A stretch of DNA of 64,000 bases from Salminus brasiliensis (Eukaryota; Chordata; Actinopteri; Characiformes; Bryconidae). Both the position numbers and the translations under genes were made by a program. The DNA lies in contig NC_132891.1 in NCBI RefSeq assembly GCF_030463535.1, positions 12,001,949 to 12,065,948 on the forward strand. Direction: 5' to 3'. Under the pieces are notes generated by a model. That model had not been told where the DNA came from and searched no databases. It saw only the letters and a program-made list of their open reading frames with translations. Below are positions 1-11,900 of this stretch, in pieces; position 1 is the stretch's first letter; each line of letters begins with the position of its first letter.

Positions 1-100
1 AGGGTTCCTCACCTCCTCAGAGTAAACCTGCCCAGCCCAGACCGCTGGACTCTTCACTGGTCCTGGACATTGCCGGCCTGGCGGCGGTGACAGACAACAG
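1..100 (+). CDS. vps13d: vps13d window exon 1 (open at left edge)
   Basis: The reading frame starts at base 3 and gives a Pro/Ser-rich stretch followed by LDSSLVLDIAGLAAVTDN. The donor GTCAGT begins at base 101 and the exon ends two bases into a Ser codon. The true exon start is outside the window or cannot be seen. Confidence 0.85.
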
Positions 101-3100
101 GTCAGTAAGCACTAAGCCTTATTTTTACAGAGTGGCGTGATGCATGCATGTTACACAATAAAATTGTCATTCAGGACAACCCGGATTAATTTACAAATCA
201 AGTTGCTTAAGTTACAGGCCTACTTTGAATTAATCATAAGAGTATCCCAAAATGTGTAACTTGCTGACTTGCTGAATGCATGCTGACTTGTCCTGGTCGG
301 AGGACATTGTTTTCTAATTACTTATGTTGTGTCTCATCTTTTTGCCTAAGGCTTATGGTTTTGCTGTTTTGTCACACCCACACAATCTTTACAAATGTGA
401 AAAGTTGTGTAACAAGATTTTCAAAAATGAACGTTAGCTTTGATTCTCATTCTTATTCTCACTGGCCTTGATCATTTAGCAGTCCATCAGTTAATTACTG
501 AATTTAGGCCATTTAGCCGTTTAAATGTATTAATCATGTAGCTCTTAAGGAATCAGACTTTCATGCTCTCTATCATGCTCTAATCCTCTTTATTCCACCC
601 ACTGCATTCCCTGTCATATACATCTCTTTCTATCTACGTCACACAGTTATGAGCCACTGATGTTGAGGCGGCCAGACTCTCGGCGCAGTACTACCCAGAC
701 ATGGCATTTTAGCTCTGGCATGCTGACCTGTGGCTTACCCAGACTGGTGGTGCAGGTCTGTCTCAATTTGCTTGGAGTTGCTTAGTGTCCCATCAGAGTT
801 CTCATGATGTCATTTTTGTAAATGGTTGTCATAACTCTTGCCACAGGTTAAGGAGGGAGTCTCAGGGCTGTATGATGGTTCAGAGGTAGTGCTCGGTCCT
901 ACGCAGGGATTGCTTGATCTGCTCCCAGAACAACAGTTCATTAACCAGAAGATGAGGCCAGGCTCTGGGGTCCTGTCTGTTCAGGTTCTGCCTGATGGAC
1001 CTACACGCGTATTACAGGTAAAAGTAACCAGTGGATTTATAAATGGGGACTTCTGGATTTGCAAAGCAAAGACCACCCACATATACCAGGTTATTAGATT
1101 TGGGGGCCCTTTTGTTCAAATAGCTTAAATGTTGATGCTTACTGGATACTGGATACTTTTTTTCTTCCAGATTAGCGACTTCAATCAGCGGCGCATGAAC
1201 AGAACTTCTCCCAGCACTGAGGAGGACCCTAGTAAAGAGGCTCAGAAGAAGGCAACTGAAGAGGAACTTGAGGTTAATTGCTTGAGTCATTGAATTATAT
1301 TCTAATTAACCTGTTTATGCATTGATACTAGGTTAGATGATTTTTGCAAGAACAACAAAACAGTTGAATTAATAAACCATAACCCTAAAAGAGGTTCCAC
1401 TGGTAAAAATAAATAAAGACCTGGAACATTTTACATCAGTAAACCTCTCTCTGTTTGCTGTGTGTAGGTGCTGGTGAACCTGGAGGACGGTGTGGGCCTT
1501 TCTCTGGTGAACAAAGTTCCTGAGGAGCTGGTTTTTGCAACATTGACTGGCATTAATGTGCACTTTACCCGCACTGCCGCCAGCCAAATGCTGGAGCTCA
1601 GTGTGCAGAATATTCAGGTGATTACAGCAAACACAGGCAATGTTGTCTTTTCCAATTTGTTCTGTCCCTGGAGGTGAAAAATGATAATCATTGCCTCTCT
1701 CCACTTTCTCTTTCTCAGGTTGATAACCAACTCCTGGGCACAACTCAGCCTGTTATGCTATGTGTGACTCCAAGCTCTAGCGAAAGCACTGTGGTGGACT
1801 CTGGACCTGCTTTGCAAGTCAATGCTGTCAAAGTTCCCAGCAGTCTCATGCTCACAGAGCTCTTTAAAGTAAGACCTGACATTTGTGCTCACTGCTTTGA
1901 CTCTTTGAACAGTTATACAGTTTTAATGCATCATTCTTGCAAAACGTTCTTATTTTGGATAATTTTACAATTTTTACATTTGCCAGCACCTAATGGTCAC
2001 TGCCCGGCGCTTTACCGTCATCATTGAAGAAAAGCTCCTTCTTAAGCTACTGGCATTCTTTGGCTATGGACAAACAGAAGGTTGAATATAAATTTGTACA
2101 TAGTTTCATTTACACACAAGAACGCATCTCCCTTTAAAGAAGTGTATGACCGGGTAATGTTTATATGTTTCAGAGGTTGAGAAGTTGGATGAGAACCTGT
2201 ATGAAAAGGCCAGTGAGGATGCAGGGCCTCCAAAACGCTACTACTTTGAAAACCTAAAGATCAACCTTCCCCAGGTCAAACTGAGCGTCTTTACGTCACA
2301 CAAGCTGCCGCCGGACCTCATGGTAATATAGACACATCAGAAACAGTCATGCTCGTTCTGTACTGTACTCTTAACCTTCACATTTTATGTTCAGTTTGCA
2401 TTTTATCTGGGTGATAACCTTAGGTTTGTCATGGTACTACAGTTTAAATTGGCTTGTCTGTGTTCTATACAGGCTCTAAAGGGAACTCTGGGGACTCCAC
2501 TTATCAAATTTGAGGATGCGGTCATTAACATGTATCCCTTCACTCGAGTGCACCCATATGAGACCCAGGAGATCATCATCAATGATATACTCAAGCACTT
2601 CAGAGAGGTACGAGTGCTTCAGTTTGCCCATGTTTTATAGCCAGGAGCAGAAAGTATCCTCTTAATTTGTTTCTGAAGGATCTCTGTGCTTGATTGGATG
2701 CTGTTCTGAGGCTGAGCAACCCACAATTGGAAAACCACTGTAGACAACCTCTGCAAATGAACATCCCCTGACCTAATCGGTGTGGTTATGTTTTGTTGTT
2801 TTCAGGAACTGCTCAGTCAGGCTGCTCAGATCTTGGGCTCTGTGGACTTCCTGGGCAACCCCATTGGCCTGCTGAATGATGTTACAGAGGGTGTATCAGA
2901 GCTCATCAAGTATGGCAATGTGGGAGGTCTCATCCGCAACGTAACACATGGGGTCTCAAACTCAGCAGCTAAGGTAATTTCCAAAGATTCAAGCTCTTAT
3001 ACATTACTGCCAGATGCTTCTCTCAACCTTAAGTACAGATAAAAAACAGAATGGTTACACAAATAATTCATTTAATTATAAAACAAGTGCCAACATCAGC

Positions 3101-6100
3101 AGGACAAGCATGATTTTCAGGAACTGTTTGATAGTCTAATTAACATGATTTGTCCCTTATCATAGATTGTCAATCAGCCATGTTATGTTTGGTATCTGAA
3201 GTTTGCTTGTTTAGTTTAAAACGTGAAATGCTAGAGGAGGTAGGCTAACATTACTAACACTGGAAATGGTCACCAGTCTGATCTTTGTAAACTAAGCCGA
3301 TGGCCACCCAGAATGTACTTTTAAACTGTTAGCAGCCTTCTGTCAGTTGTGGTTTTCTAGTTAGTGTTTCACAACCAGGAAAAAAACCTTAAGAGACCAA
3401 GCACTTTATTAGGAAAACCCATGCAGCTTCCTATTCATGCTAATATCTAATTAGACAGTGATGTGGCAGCAGTGCACTGTATAAAAAAAAATAAGTCTAA
3501 GTATTCACACCTGACAGTCTGGTCCAAGGTCCACACCTAGATTACATCATTTACATTTGGTCCGGTTCATTAGTGTTTCATGCTGCAGTTTTGCGAACTC
3601 ACTAAAGAACTTTGCTATGCCCAGTCGTCATCAAATAAGTGATAAGCATCTCCCTATATTTGACATTAATTGGTTTGTAAAAGGGCTTGTGTCAGATGTC
3701 GACATGTTGTTGTCAGTTTAGCGAGTTGCCTTTTTAGGTGTTGATCTTTTTTTATTCACTCAAAGGTTAAATATTCTCTTCAAAATTTGGTTCACATCTT
3801 CCACCAGCCTGCTGGTAGCTGATTGATCTAGCAGTCATGTTCTTTAAAATATTGTCTTTCAGTGTCCAGTGCTCTAGCCTAACCAGACATATATATATTA
3901 GCTTAAAATGCATATATAAGACCTTTAACTAGACTGGGGGCTTCAGTTGTGCGCTTTGTAGGTTTTTTTTTTTGTTGTTCTCTGCCAGTGACTATTTAAA
4001 CATGCATTTCTTAGAACATTAGAATACCTCACATGATCACAGCATTTGATTATTTCCCAGAAAAAAAAATTAAACAGCACAGAAATGTCAGACGCATGTT
4101 TTGTTCCCTAGCTGAGCATTCTGACCTGATTTCTTTTTCTGATATGCATTAGGAATGGTAATAACCATGATTTTCATACAGTTCTACCACTTGATCACTT
4201 GAACTGAAGCATCACATTAAATTAACACCAATACCATGTTTTGTAAGCTGTGCAACCACAAGCTGTTTCTGCAACTGTACACATAGCTTCTTGTCGTTTT
4301 ATATTAAAAGTCATCACTCAACTTCATGATGATATTGAAGCTCCTGAGCTCAGATATGGAACTCTGACACCAGCAGCTGGACTCTTATTAGCTCAGCTCT
4401 GACAGACCTCATTTGCTCATTGCCCTGACAGGCTTCATTTGCGCCTGGTGTTGGCGAGTGCGGCAGCAGATGGCCCGTACAGTAGCTGTGTGGACTGTGT
4501 GTGGTCAGACCTGAGTGCTGCCCCAGCCTTCACTTCTAGCCCTGCAGCCAGCTCCCAGCATGCCTGGCTGACGGGGCCACAGAGCCCCGGCCTTTTAGTG
4601 GCGGCCAGCTCCCTGTCATCCAGCCCCTTTGTGTGTTTTTCCCCCTCCATCCTCTCCTCCTCATTTACTGCTCTGGCCATGAGAGCACGCTGAGACAGCA
4701 TGCTCCATCACCAAATCCTGACCCAGCTTCGTTCCGGATTCCTGCTGTAGCTCATGTGCACTCATCATTGCGTTTTACCGCAGACCATAATCATTACAGC
4801 AGAACAATGATGTTTGATTTATTTGGCTCATTCTGCTTTTTCAATGATCTGAACATTTATTGGATAGCAATGAAACCAGCCATGAGTTTTACTTTTTTAT
4901 TTGTTCTCCTTTGAAATCTGAGGGTTATGATTTTGGGTATTGTGTAAAGAAAAAGGGAAGTGTTTGGAGCTGAGAGTTCTGACATTGGGTACACTCTTAA
5001 ATCTCCCTGGTTTCCCTGGAAGAATTTTGAACAAACAAATATTATTCCCCATACGCACATTTCCAAGAATATCCAGCAGGTCAGATGAAAAATCTTTGCC
5101 AAGACCATCCACCAACATCCTAAAAATACCCTAACATTTTATATGAAAATGTTTTACTAAGGCCATCAAGAGCTTTTGACTTGGTTATGCATCCAAATGT
5201 TTCAAAAGTCTTTATATACTTCCTGGGAATAGCACAGCGGTTGTTTCACTGTTGATCTTTGTTAACTAAGCCGATGGCCACCCAGAAAGTACTTTTCAAC
5301 TGTTAGCAGCATTCTGACAGTTGTGGTTTTATAGTTAGTGTTTCACAACCAGTGAAAAAACCTTACAAGACCAAGATATATATTTTTCACCAAGCACTTC
5401 TCATTCATGCAATTATCTAATCTGTCAGCAGTGTGGCAGCAGTGCACGGCATACAAATAATGCAGATACAGGCCAGCAGCTTCAGGTAATGTTCACATCA
5501 ACCATCAGAATGAAGAAAATGTGTGATCTTGGTGGATTTCAGCGTGACAAGATTACAGGTGCCAGGCTGGTTTGAGTGCTTCTGTAACTGCCACTGCAGT
5601 CTCTAAAGTTTACTCCGAATTAAAATCACTCTGTCCAGTTGTGGCGAGGAGAAAACACTAAGAATCTTGAGGTGGATCAGTTACACAGCAGAAGATCACA
5701 AGTTCCACTTTTTTCAGAAAAGAACAGAAAGCTAAAGGCTGCACTGGGCACAGGCTCATTAAAACTGGACAGCTGAAAACTGGGGAAATGGTCAGATGAA
5801 TCTTGAACATTTTTAAAATTTGGTACTGCCAATTAACTTACTAATTCATAGCTCCCCCTAGCACTAGCAAAGCTGCTGACTCTAGGAGCATATGGACTTA
5901 ATACAGCTCCTCCAGTACATGAGAAGCCAGCCACAGCCTCTTTTCGAACTACCACCGGCACTGCATTGCCGAGCAGCCAACATGCTCTCAGGAGCGCGCC
6001 GGGTCCCCAGGTCCACTGGACCAGCTAACTGACGCATGTGCCGACCGACATTGCTTTAAGAGTGATGAGGGGAGAGAGCGCCATCTACCCACTGGCATGG

Positions 6101-8830
6101 CTCGGGATTTGTACTTGCGACCCTCAAGTCATAGTGGCAGCTGAGTCACGCTGGAGCCCTGAGCCACATAGACCGCTGTGCCACTTGGAGCCCTGAATCT
6201 TGATTTCTGCTAAGGCACACAGATGGTAGGGTCGGAATTTGTAGTCGACAGCATGAATCCATAGACTCAACCTGCCTTATGTCAACAGTCTGGGCTGGTG
6301 GCGGTGGTGTGATGGTGCAGGGAATGTTTTCTTGGCACACCTTGGGCCTGTTAATACCAATCAATCATTGCCACAGTATTGTTGCTGACCATGTTCGTCC
6401 CTACATGGCCACAATCTACCCAGTTCCTAATGGTACCTCAGTATGATAATGGACCTTTTGTTGCAAAGCAAAAATCACTTCAGGCTGGTTTAATAAACAG
6501 TGAGTTCAGTGGGTTTTTTTTTTCTAAGTGGACTTCCCAGTCACCAGATCTGAATCCAATAAAACACCTTTGGGATGTGGTAGAATGGGAAATTTGCAGC
6601 ATGAAAGTGTTTCTGGAAAATCTGCAGGAATTGTGTGAACACAGACCAGGATCTCAAATGAATGTTTCCAACAACTTTTGACTGCAATATATACACCAGT
6701 AGACTAGTGTTACCCAGAAATGGTTCTGTGGAATCCTGAAACCTCTGAACTTTGCTTTGCTCCTGTGTTAGTGCATCTCTACAGCTCCTGTATCATGGGC
6801 TGTTAATCTGTGACATATCACATTTCTCATGCTTGCTGTAAGGCATGCTTAATCGTGGCTGAAATTGAGCTTTGTTGACTCCAGAGCAGTTTCACCATCT
6901 TTACCTCATATCCCTCGTTGATTGCTGCACACTGAACTGCTTTATGACAGTCACACTATGGCTGTATTTCCCCCTCAACCCCACCACACACACTTGCATA
7001 CGGACACGCAGTGAGGGGCCCAGCTCTCAGACTGGAGGAACTGATGGTTTGACCAGGGCGATGGGGGGGCCATAAACTTGAAAGCATTCTCCTCTTCCTC
7101 TCCCATCCCCCTCAGTCTCCGATCTGGTAAGTGTATTGGTTTAGTTTCACAGCACAGCTTTAAAAAAAAAAAAAAAAAAAAGGCAGGGAGGAGGAGGAGG
7201 TGGAGAGAATTGGAGCTGGCCTTCAGATGAACTCACCAGGGACTTTGCTTGGAGAGGTCATTCCAAGTTCATGCCTGGCTCCTGCCGGAGCTCTGCAGAA
7301 TGTGCCTGTGTTTACCCAGTGCTCAGGCTCCAGTAGGGCGCTCGTTCGGCCTGTAACACAAACCCAATTCCAGGAGGCACCTGCTGGGGATTGGTGGTGG
7401 GGGGGCCCTCTGGGCAAAGTCAGATCAACTGTGCGGAGAGGGTAGAAAGCCACCCCGCTAGACAAATTACTGCCTGATATATTTGACAGCTGGATGAGGC
7501 GCTGTGAAAAATCAGCGTCCCCATAACTCAACAGTGGAGCGGATACAGCGATGAGAAATGCACCGCTGGTGCAAAGCATAAAGTCTTGTAAATAATGTTT
7601 TTGTAGTCATGGGTTATTTAATGTCATTACTGTGTGTGGATAGATGGCTGTGTAATTTATCTTGTGGACGCTTCACAAAGCTCAAATTTGTCATGGATTG
7701 CTTAAAATGACCAATCCAAATTTAATTTCCTTGCAAAGAATTCTCTTTAGAATTGAACGTCTGCGCGTATTGTCGTCCTCAGAAAGTGTTTTGAATGTGT
7801 GACTGACTGCATGAAACAGCTTTTTTGGGTCATGTGTATGGAAGGACCTTTGACTAAGACAAATGAGTTATCAATCCTTTCACACTGAGAGCCACAATAA
7901 GTCATTGATGTTGTCCAAGGCAGACAGTCCACTCCTTAGGGACCCTGCAGGAGGCTTTTAACAGGCTGAAAGGGCCAATGTTGGCATCGCAACAGCCTGT
8001 TATTTTAACAGACAAATTCTTGAATGGGATGAAGATTTATTGAGACATGAATTGTTAATCATTTCACCTTATTGGTGGCTTGAATGTGTCAGAACAAACA
8101 TTAGAGAGAACTTGATAAAAACTTCATTTTAGTTTAGTGTATAGTTAATTAGCTTTAGGATGTGAGATGCATTTTTTTTCCTATTAATTATTTTTTACAT
8201 TATATTAGATTATTTCAGGTCCTAGGAACCCATACACTTATAGCATACCTTCTGTGCTTTGTTGGACCTCCTCAAAACAACCATTAGACTCAATTTAGCT
8301 AGTGTAACAAATTGCTGTTTGATTATGTCAGCGGTGGCTTGTTTATAATTAACTAGAGAATACCTCTTCATTTGAATTGTGCTAAAGCAATAATTTACAA
8401 TATAACCAAATGCACAATGCCTTATGCAATGCAGTAAAGACAGCTCCGTTAATATGACTTTCACACTTGTGCTTTGTGTCTTTGCCGTGTGTGTGTATAT
8501 ATGTCACACTCTTACTATTTGCTTATTTGTTTATGCAGTTTGCTGGTACCTTGTCAGATGGACTTGGCAAGACCATGGACAATCGGCACCAGAGCGAGCG
8601 AGAGTACATTCGTTACCACGGAGCCACCAGTGGGGAACACCTGGTGGCAGGCATTCATGGTCTTGCTCATGGTACAGTATTGTTGTTTATTGTTCTGTTG
8701 ATATGCACTTAGAATTTCCAGTGATGTCATATCATATGGTTTATGGTCGTATTTTATTCAAAATGAATACTGTCTGAAGTAAGCTAATGCCGTGGACGCT
8801 GATCATAGAGTAGTTAGCTCTTTTAGCATC

Positions 8831-8919
<89 letters not shown>

Positions 8920-11900
8920 CTGTGGTTGTAATCTGTATCAACGGATCTGCTGTTGCACTGGATGTTCTAACACAAAGTAAACAAAGATGGGCCCTCTGTT
9001 GTCATAAAAAAATAAGGAGAATACGTTTTATGATCCAAGTACCAAAGGTTTTCTATTTTCTTTCCATCATCCAGGTATTATTGGCGGTCTGACCAGTGTC
9101 ATCACATCCACAGTGGAGGGTGTAAAGACTGAGGGAGGTGTTAGCGGCTTCTTCTCAGGTCTAGGGAAAGGACTTGTTGGCACTGTGACTAAGCCTGTTG
9201 CAGGAGCTCTGGATTTCGCCTCAGAAACAGCCCAGACTGTAAGAGACATGGCCAGCCTGAGCAACCACAGGTACAGTTCTCTTCACCTACTCACACACAT
9301 GCCATGTCCAAACTCAGATTAGAGTCACTGTGTAAGTGATTGCCCACGCACACACCTACACCCGGCTTTCCCACCCTTTGTGGTTTCATGATGTTTACAG
9401 GGTTGTGGACTGCGCTTTAGGCTCTGTGAACTCTCCATAAACACTTAAACACCAGATGTACCTATAAATCCCACCTGGCTTTTAATTGGTTTAGCTTGTG
9501 GCTGGTGGGGTTTTCACTCTAATGAATGCCTCCTAATGATCCACACCACTACACAAAAGCTCTTAATCGCTCCTGCTCACTGGTTTAAGAGCCTTCCCTC
9601 TGGGTGTGACCCCCACCTCTGGCTCCGACACCACCCTACCTGATCTTTTATGAGGGGGCCCAATAGCAGCTCATATTACACAGGGCGTCTGGTATGTAAA
9701 GCCATTTGTTCTGCATTTGCCTATGTATATGTGAGGCAGCCAGGCGTCGGCGGGAGTCGGACTCGCCGCATCGAGTGTTTGTAGCTTTTCTGCTCCAACT
9801 GGAGGAGGAATGAGAGAGTTTCCTGAGTTCCCTCCAACCCTGTACAGCGGGTGGGGGAGGAGAGAGGAGGGGTGTGTGTATCTGTGTGTGTGTGAAGGAC
9901 CTGCTGGTGAACTGTGCAGTGGGGAACTAGGGGAGGGTTTTTGGGGGGAGGCATTCGGAGCGTGCCTGCCACAGTGCGGCGAGGAGTTCAGCCAAAGTTC
10001 ACACCGAAAACGCGCAGGATTCATGGGTCACAGCGGACACTGTCTGACCCTGCTATTACACTCTTTCGAAAACACACTGGCAGGTACAGCAAGGTCCCGT
10101 TCTGTTCTGTTACTGTTTCTGAACACACGCATGCACGTCTCCACGAAAGATCGGTTCCATATTTCAATGTCCAAACAAACTGGTGCATTAGTCCCCATTA
10201 AGCTTCCTTTCACCCTCGTATAAATGCTGGCCTGTAGACTTTTGCGGTATTTCAAGCGAACATGGCAATGAACAAGATGATAAACTCACAGGGAAATGTT
10301 TATTACTGCCGCGTCTTCTCAAGTGCAACAGCCCCATTACATCTCCTGCATTCACTGCCGGATCACAAACAGGAAATAAACAAGTAAATGAGAAACAGAC
10401 TGGAGCGGGCCAGGAGTACTGCAACTGTCCACACACTCCCTTTGCTCTCTTGCCCTGCTTGTGAACTCTCCCTCCTTCATCTCTCTGCACCCCCCCCCCC
10501 AACACACACACACACACACACATCCACACATATGTACCCCTCCTCGCTCCACTATGCAAACCAGGCAGCCTTCCAGAGCCAGCTCAATTACAATCCCAAA
10601 ACAAAGCGGAGAAGTGCCGGGGGGCAACGGCAGGGGCTCAGGCTTTGGCTAAATAAGCACCCTGCTCAAAGCTCATAGCTGTCAGTTACGTTTGAAAAGC
10701 ATGTCGTTTCTATTACCCCTGCACAGCATATGAAATTCTCTTTATGTGCTCTGCCTTTTGACTGTGCTCAGCTTTGGGAGGAACATGAAAGAGATGTTGT
10801 GGTGAACTTCAGATTCCATATCAGACATCTGATTAGGTGAAGAAATTAGTGAATAGGTATGTCTCTCCTTATTAACAGTTTCATAATCCAGTATATTGTC
10901 ACGGTCATGCAAAAACCTTGTAGCTCCATTTTATAATGCCTTTTTTGCTGACTGTAACTGTGAATCTGGCAGTTTTTCTTTACGTTGTGTCAATTTCATA
11001 ATGAATTCCTCAATAGAAATGCTCCAAAATGTTTTCTTTTTTTTCCATTGAAATGTTATTGAAACATGTTATGTTATGAAATTTTAATTACGTCTCCTGT
11101 AAAGTTGCACTTACTTGAGAGTGAGACCTAAAAAGGCATTTTGTTGAGTTAATTTGGGAGATCAGATCTTTCTCTTTAAACAGGCCACCCCAGTGTCATT
11201 AAAAATAGTATACCACCCTTGGAGGCTGGCACATCAAATACGCTCATTTACATGTGTGGATGAAGCTTATTGTGTATTTTATATCTACATTAACCAAATT
11301 AGGCATGCAAATCTGTTTGTTTTAAAGTGTGAACAAACATAAGTTAATTGACCATGACCTTCATTATGACGTTCTGTCAAAGAACTTCTCAAAGAGTGTG
11401 GCAAAGACTCATAGGGCTGCTGTGATCAGTTGTCGTAGTTGATTGCGTTGATGCGGTCAATGTTTTAAGTCTCATTATTTTAACATTAATTTAATTTAGC
11501 TTTTTTTCATGTACAACTTTTTATCGTTACCACTATGTAGGTACCACTAGGTCATTTGTTTCTTACTCCAGTCTGGTCGGCTCCCTTCAAAGCTGCTCCA
11601 GAGGTTAACTATATAGGCTTTAAAAGAACCAAAGCATTGAAAGTATAGGGGATCCTGAAATGAGCACGAAACAAAAAGCTGGTTTGTGTACTAGGCAAAG
11701 TTTTGAAGGCATACCAAAGCAGCACGCGCACAATGCACAAGCACCTGAAGAAATGACACATAGGCGCTATTATAGGCAATGGACCACCAGAAACAGCAAA
11801 ACCACTGTAAACTTTTGTCTATTCATGTTTAAGGCTGGTTCATACCGAGTGCGCACGCGACACTTTGTGCGGGTCGTAGCGATGGACCTTTCGCGTTGCT

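Larger units (their letters stand above)
2974..8538 (+). other. vps13d intron after window exon 10
   Basis: A 5.6 kb intron with no coding signal I could find. It holds a duplicated ~200 bp segment (3279-3482 and 5253-5452), a Tc1-like relic interrupted by a SINE (5470-6690), a poly(A) run near 7162-7181 and a G-rich stretch around 7390-7410. Open frames inside it lack splice continuity and family similarity. Confidence 0.8.

Noticed and set aside
1012-1743. Minus-strand open frames opposite vps13d exons
   Set aside because: They are shadows of the vps13d coding strand.
6379-6681. 100-codon open frame, plus strand
   Set aside because: It is a piece of the dead Tc1-like transposase, with frameshifts on both sides, not a separate gene.
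8741-8980. Tyr/Ile-rich open frames on both strands
   Set aside because: They are translations of the (TA)n microsatellite.
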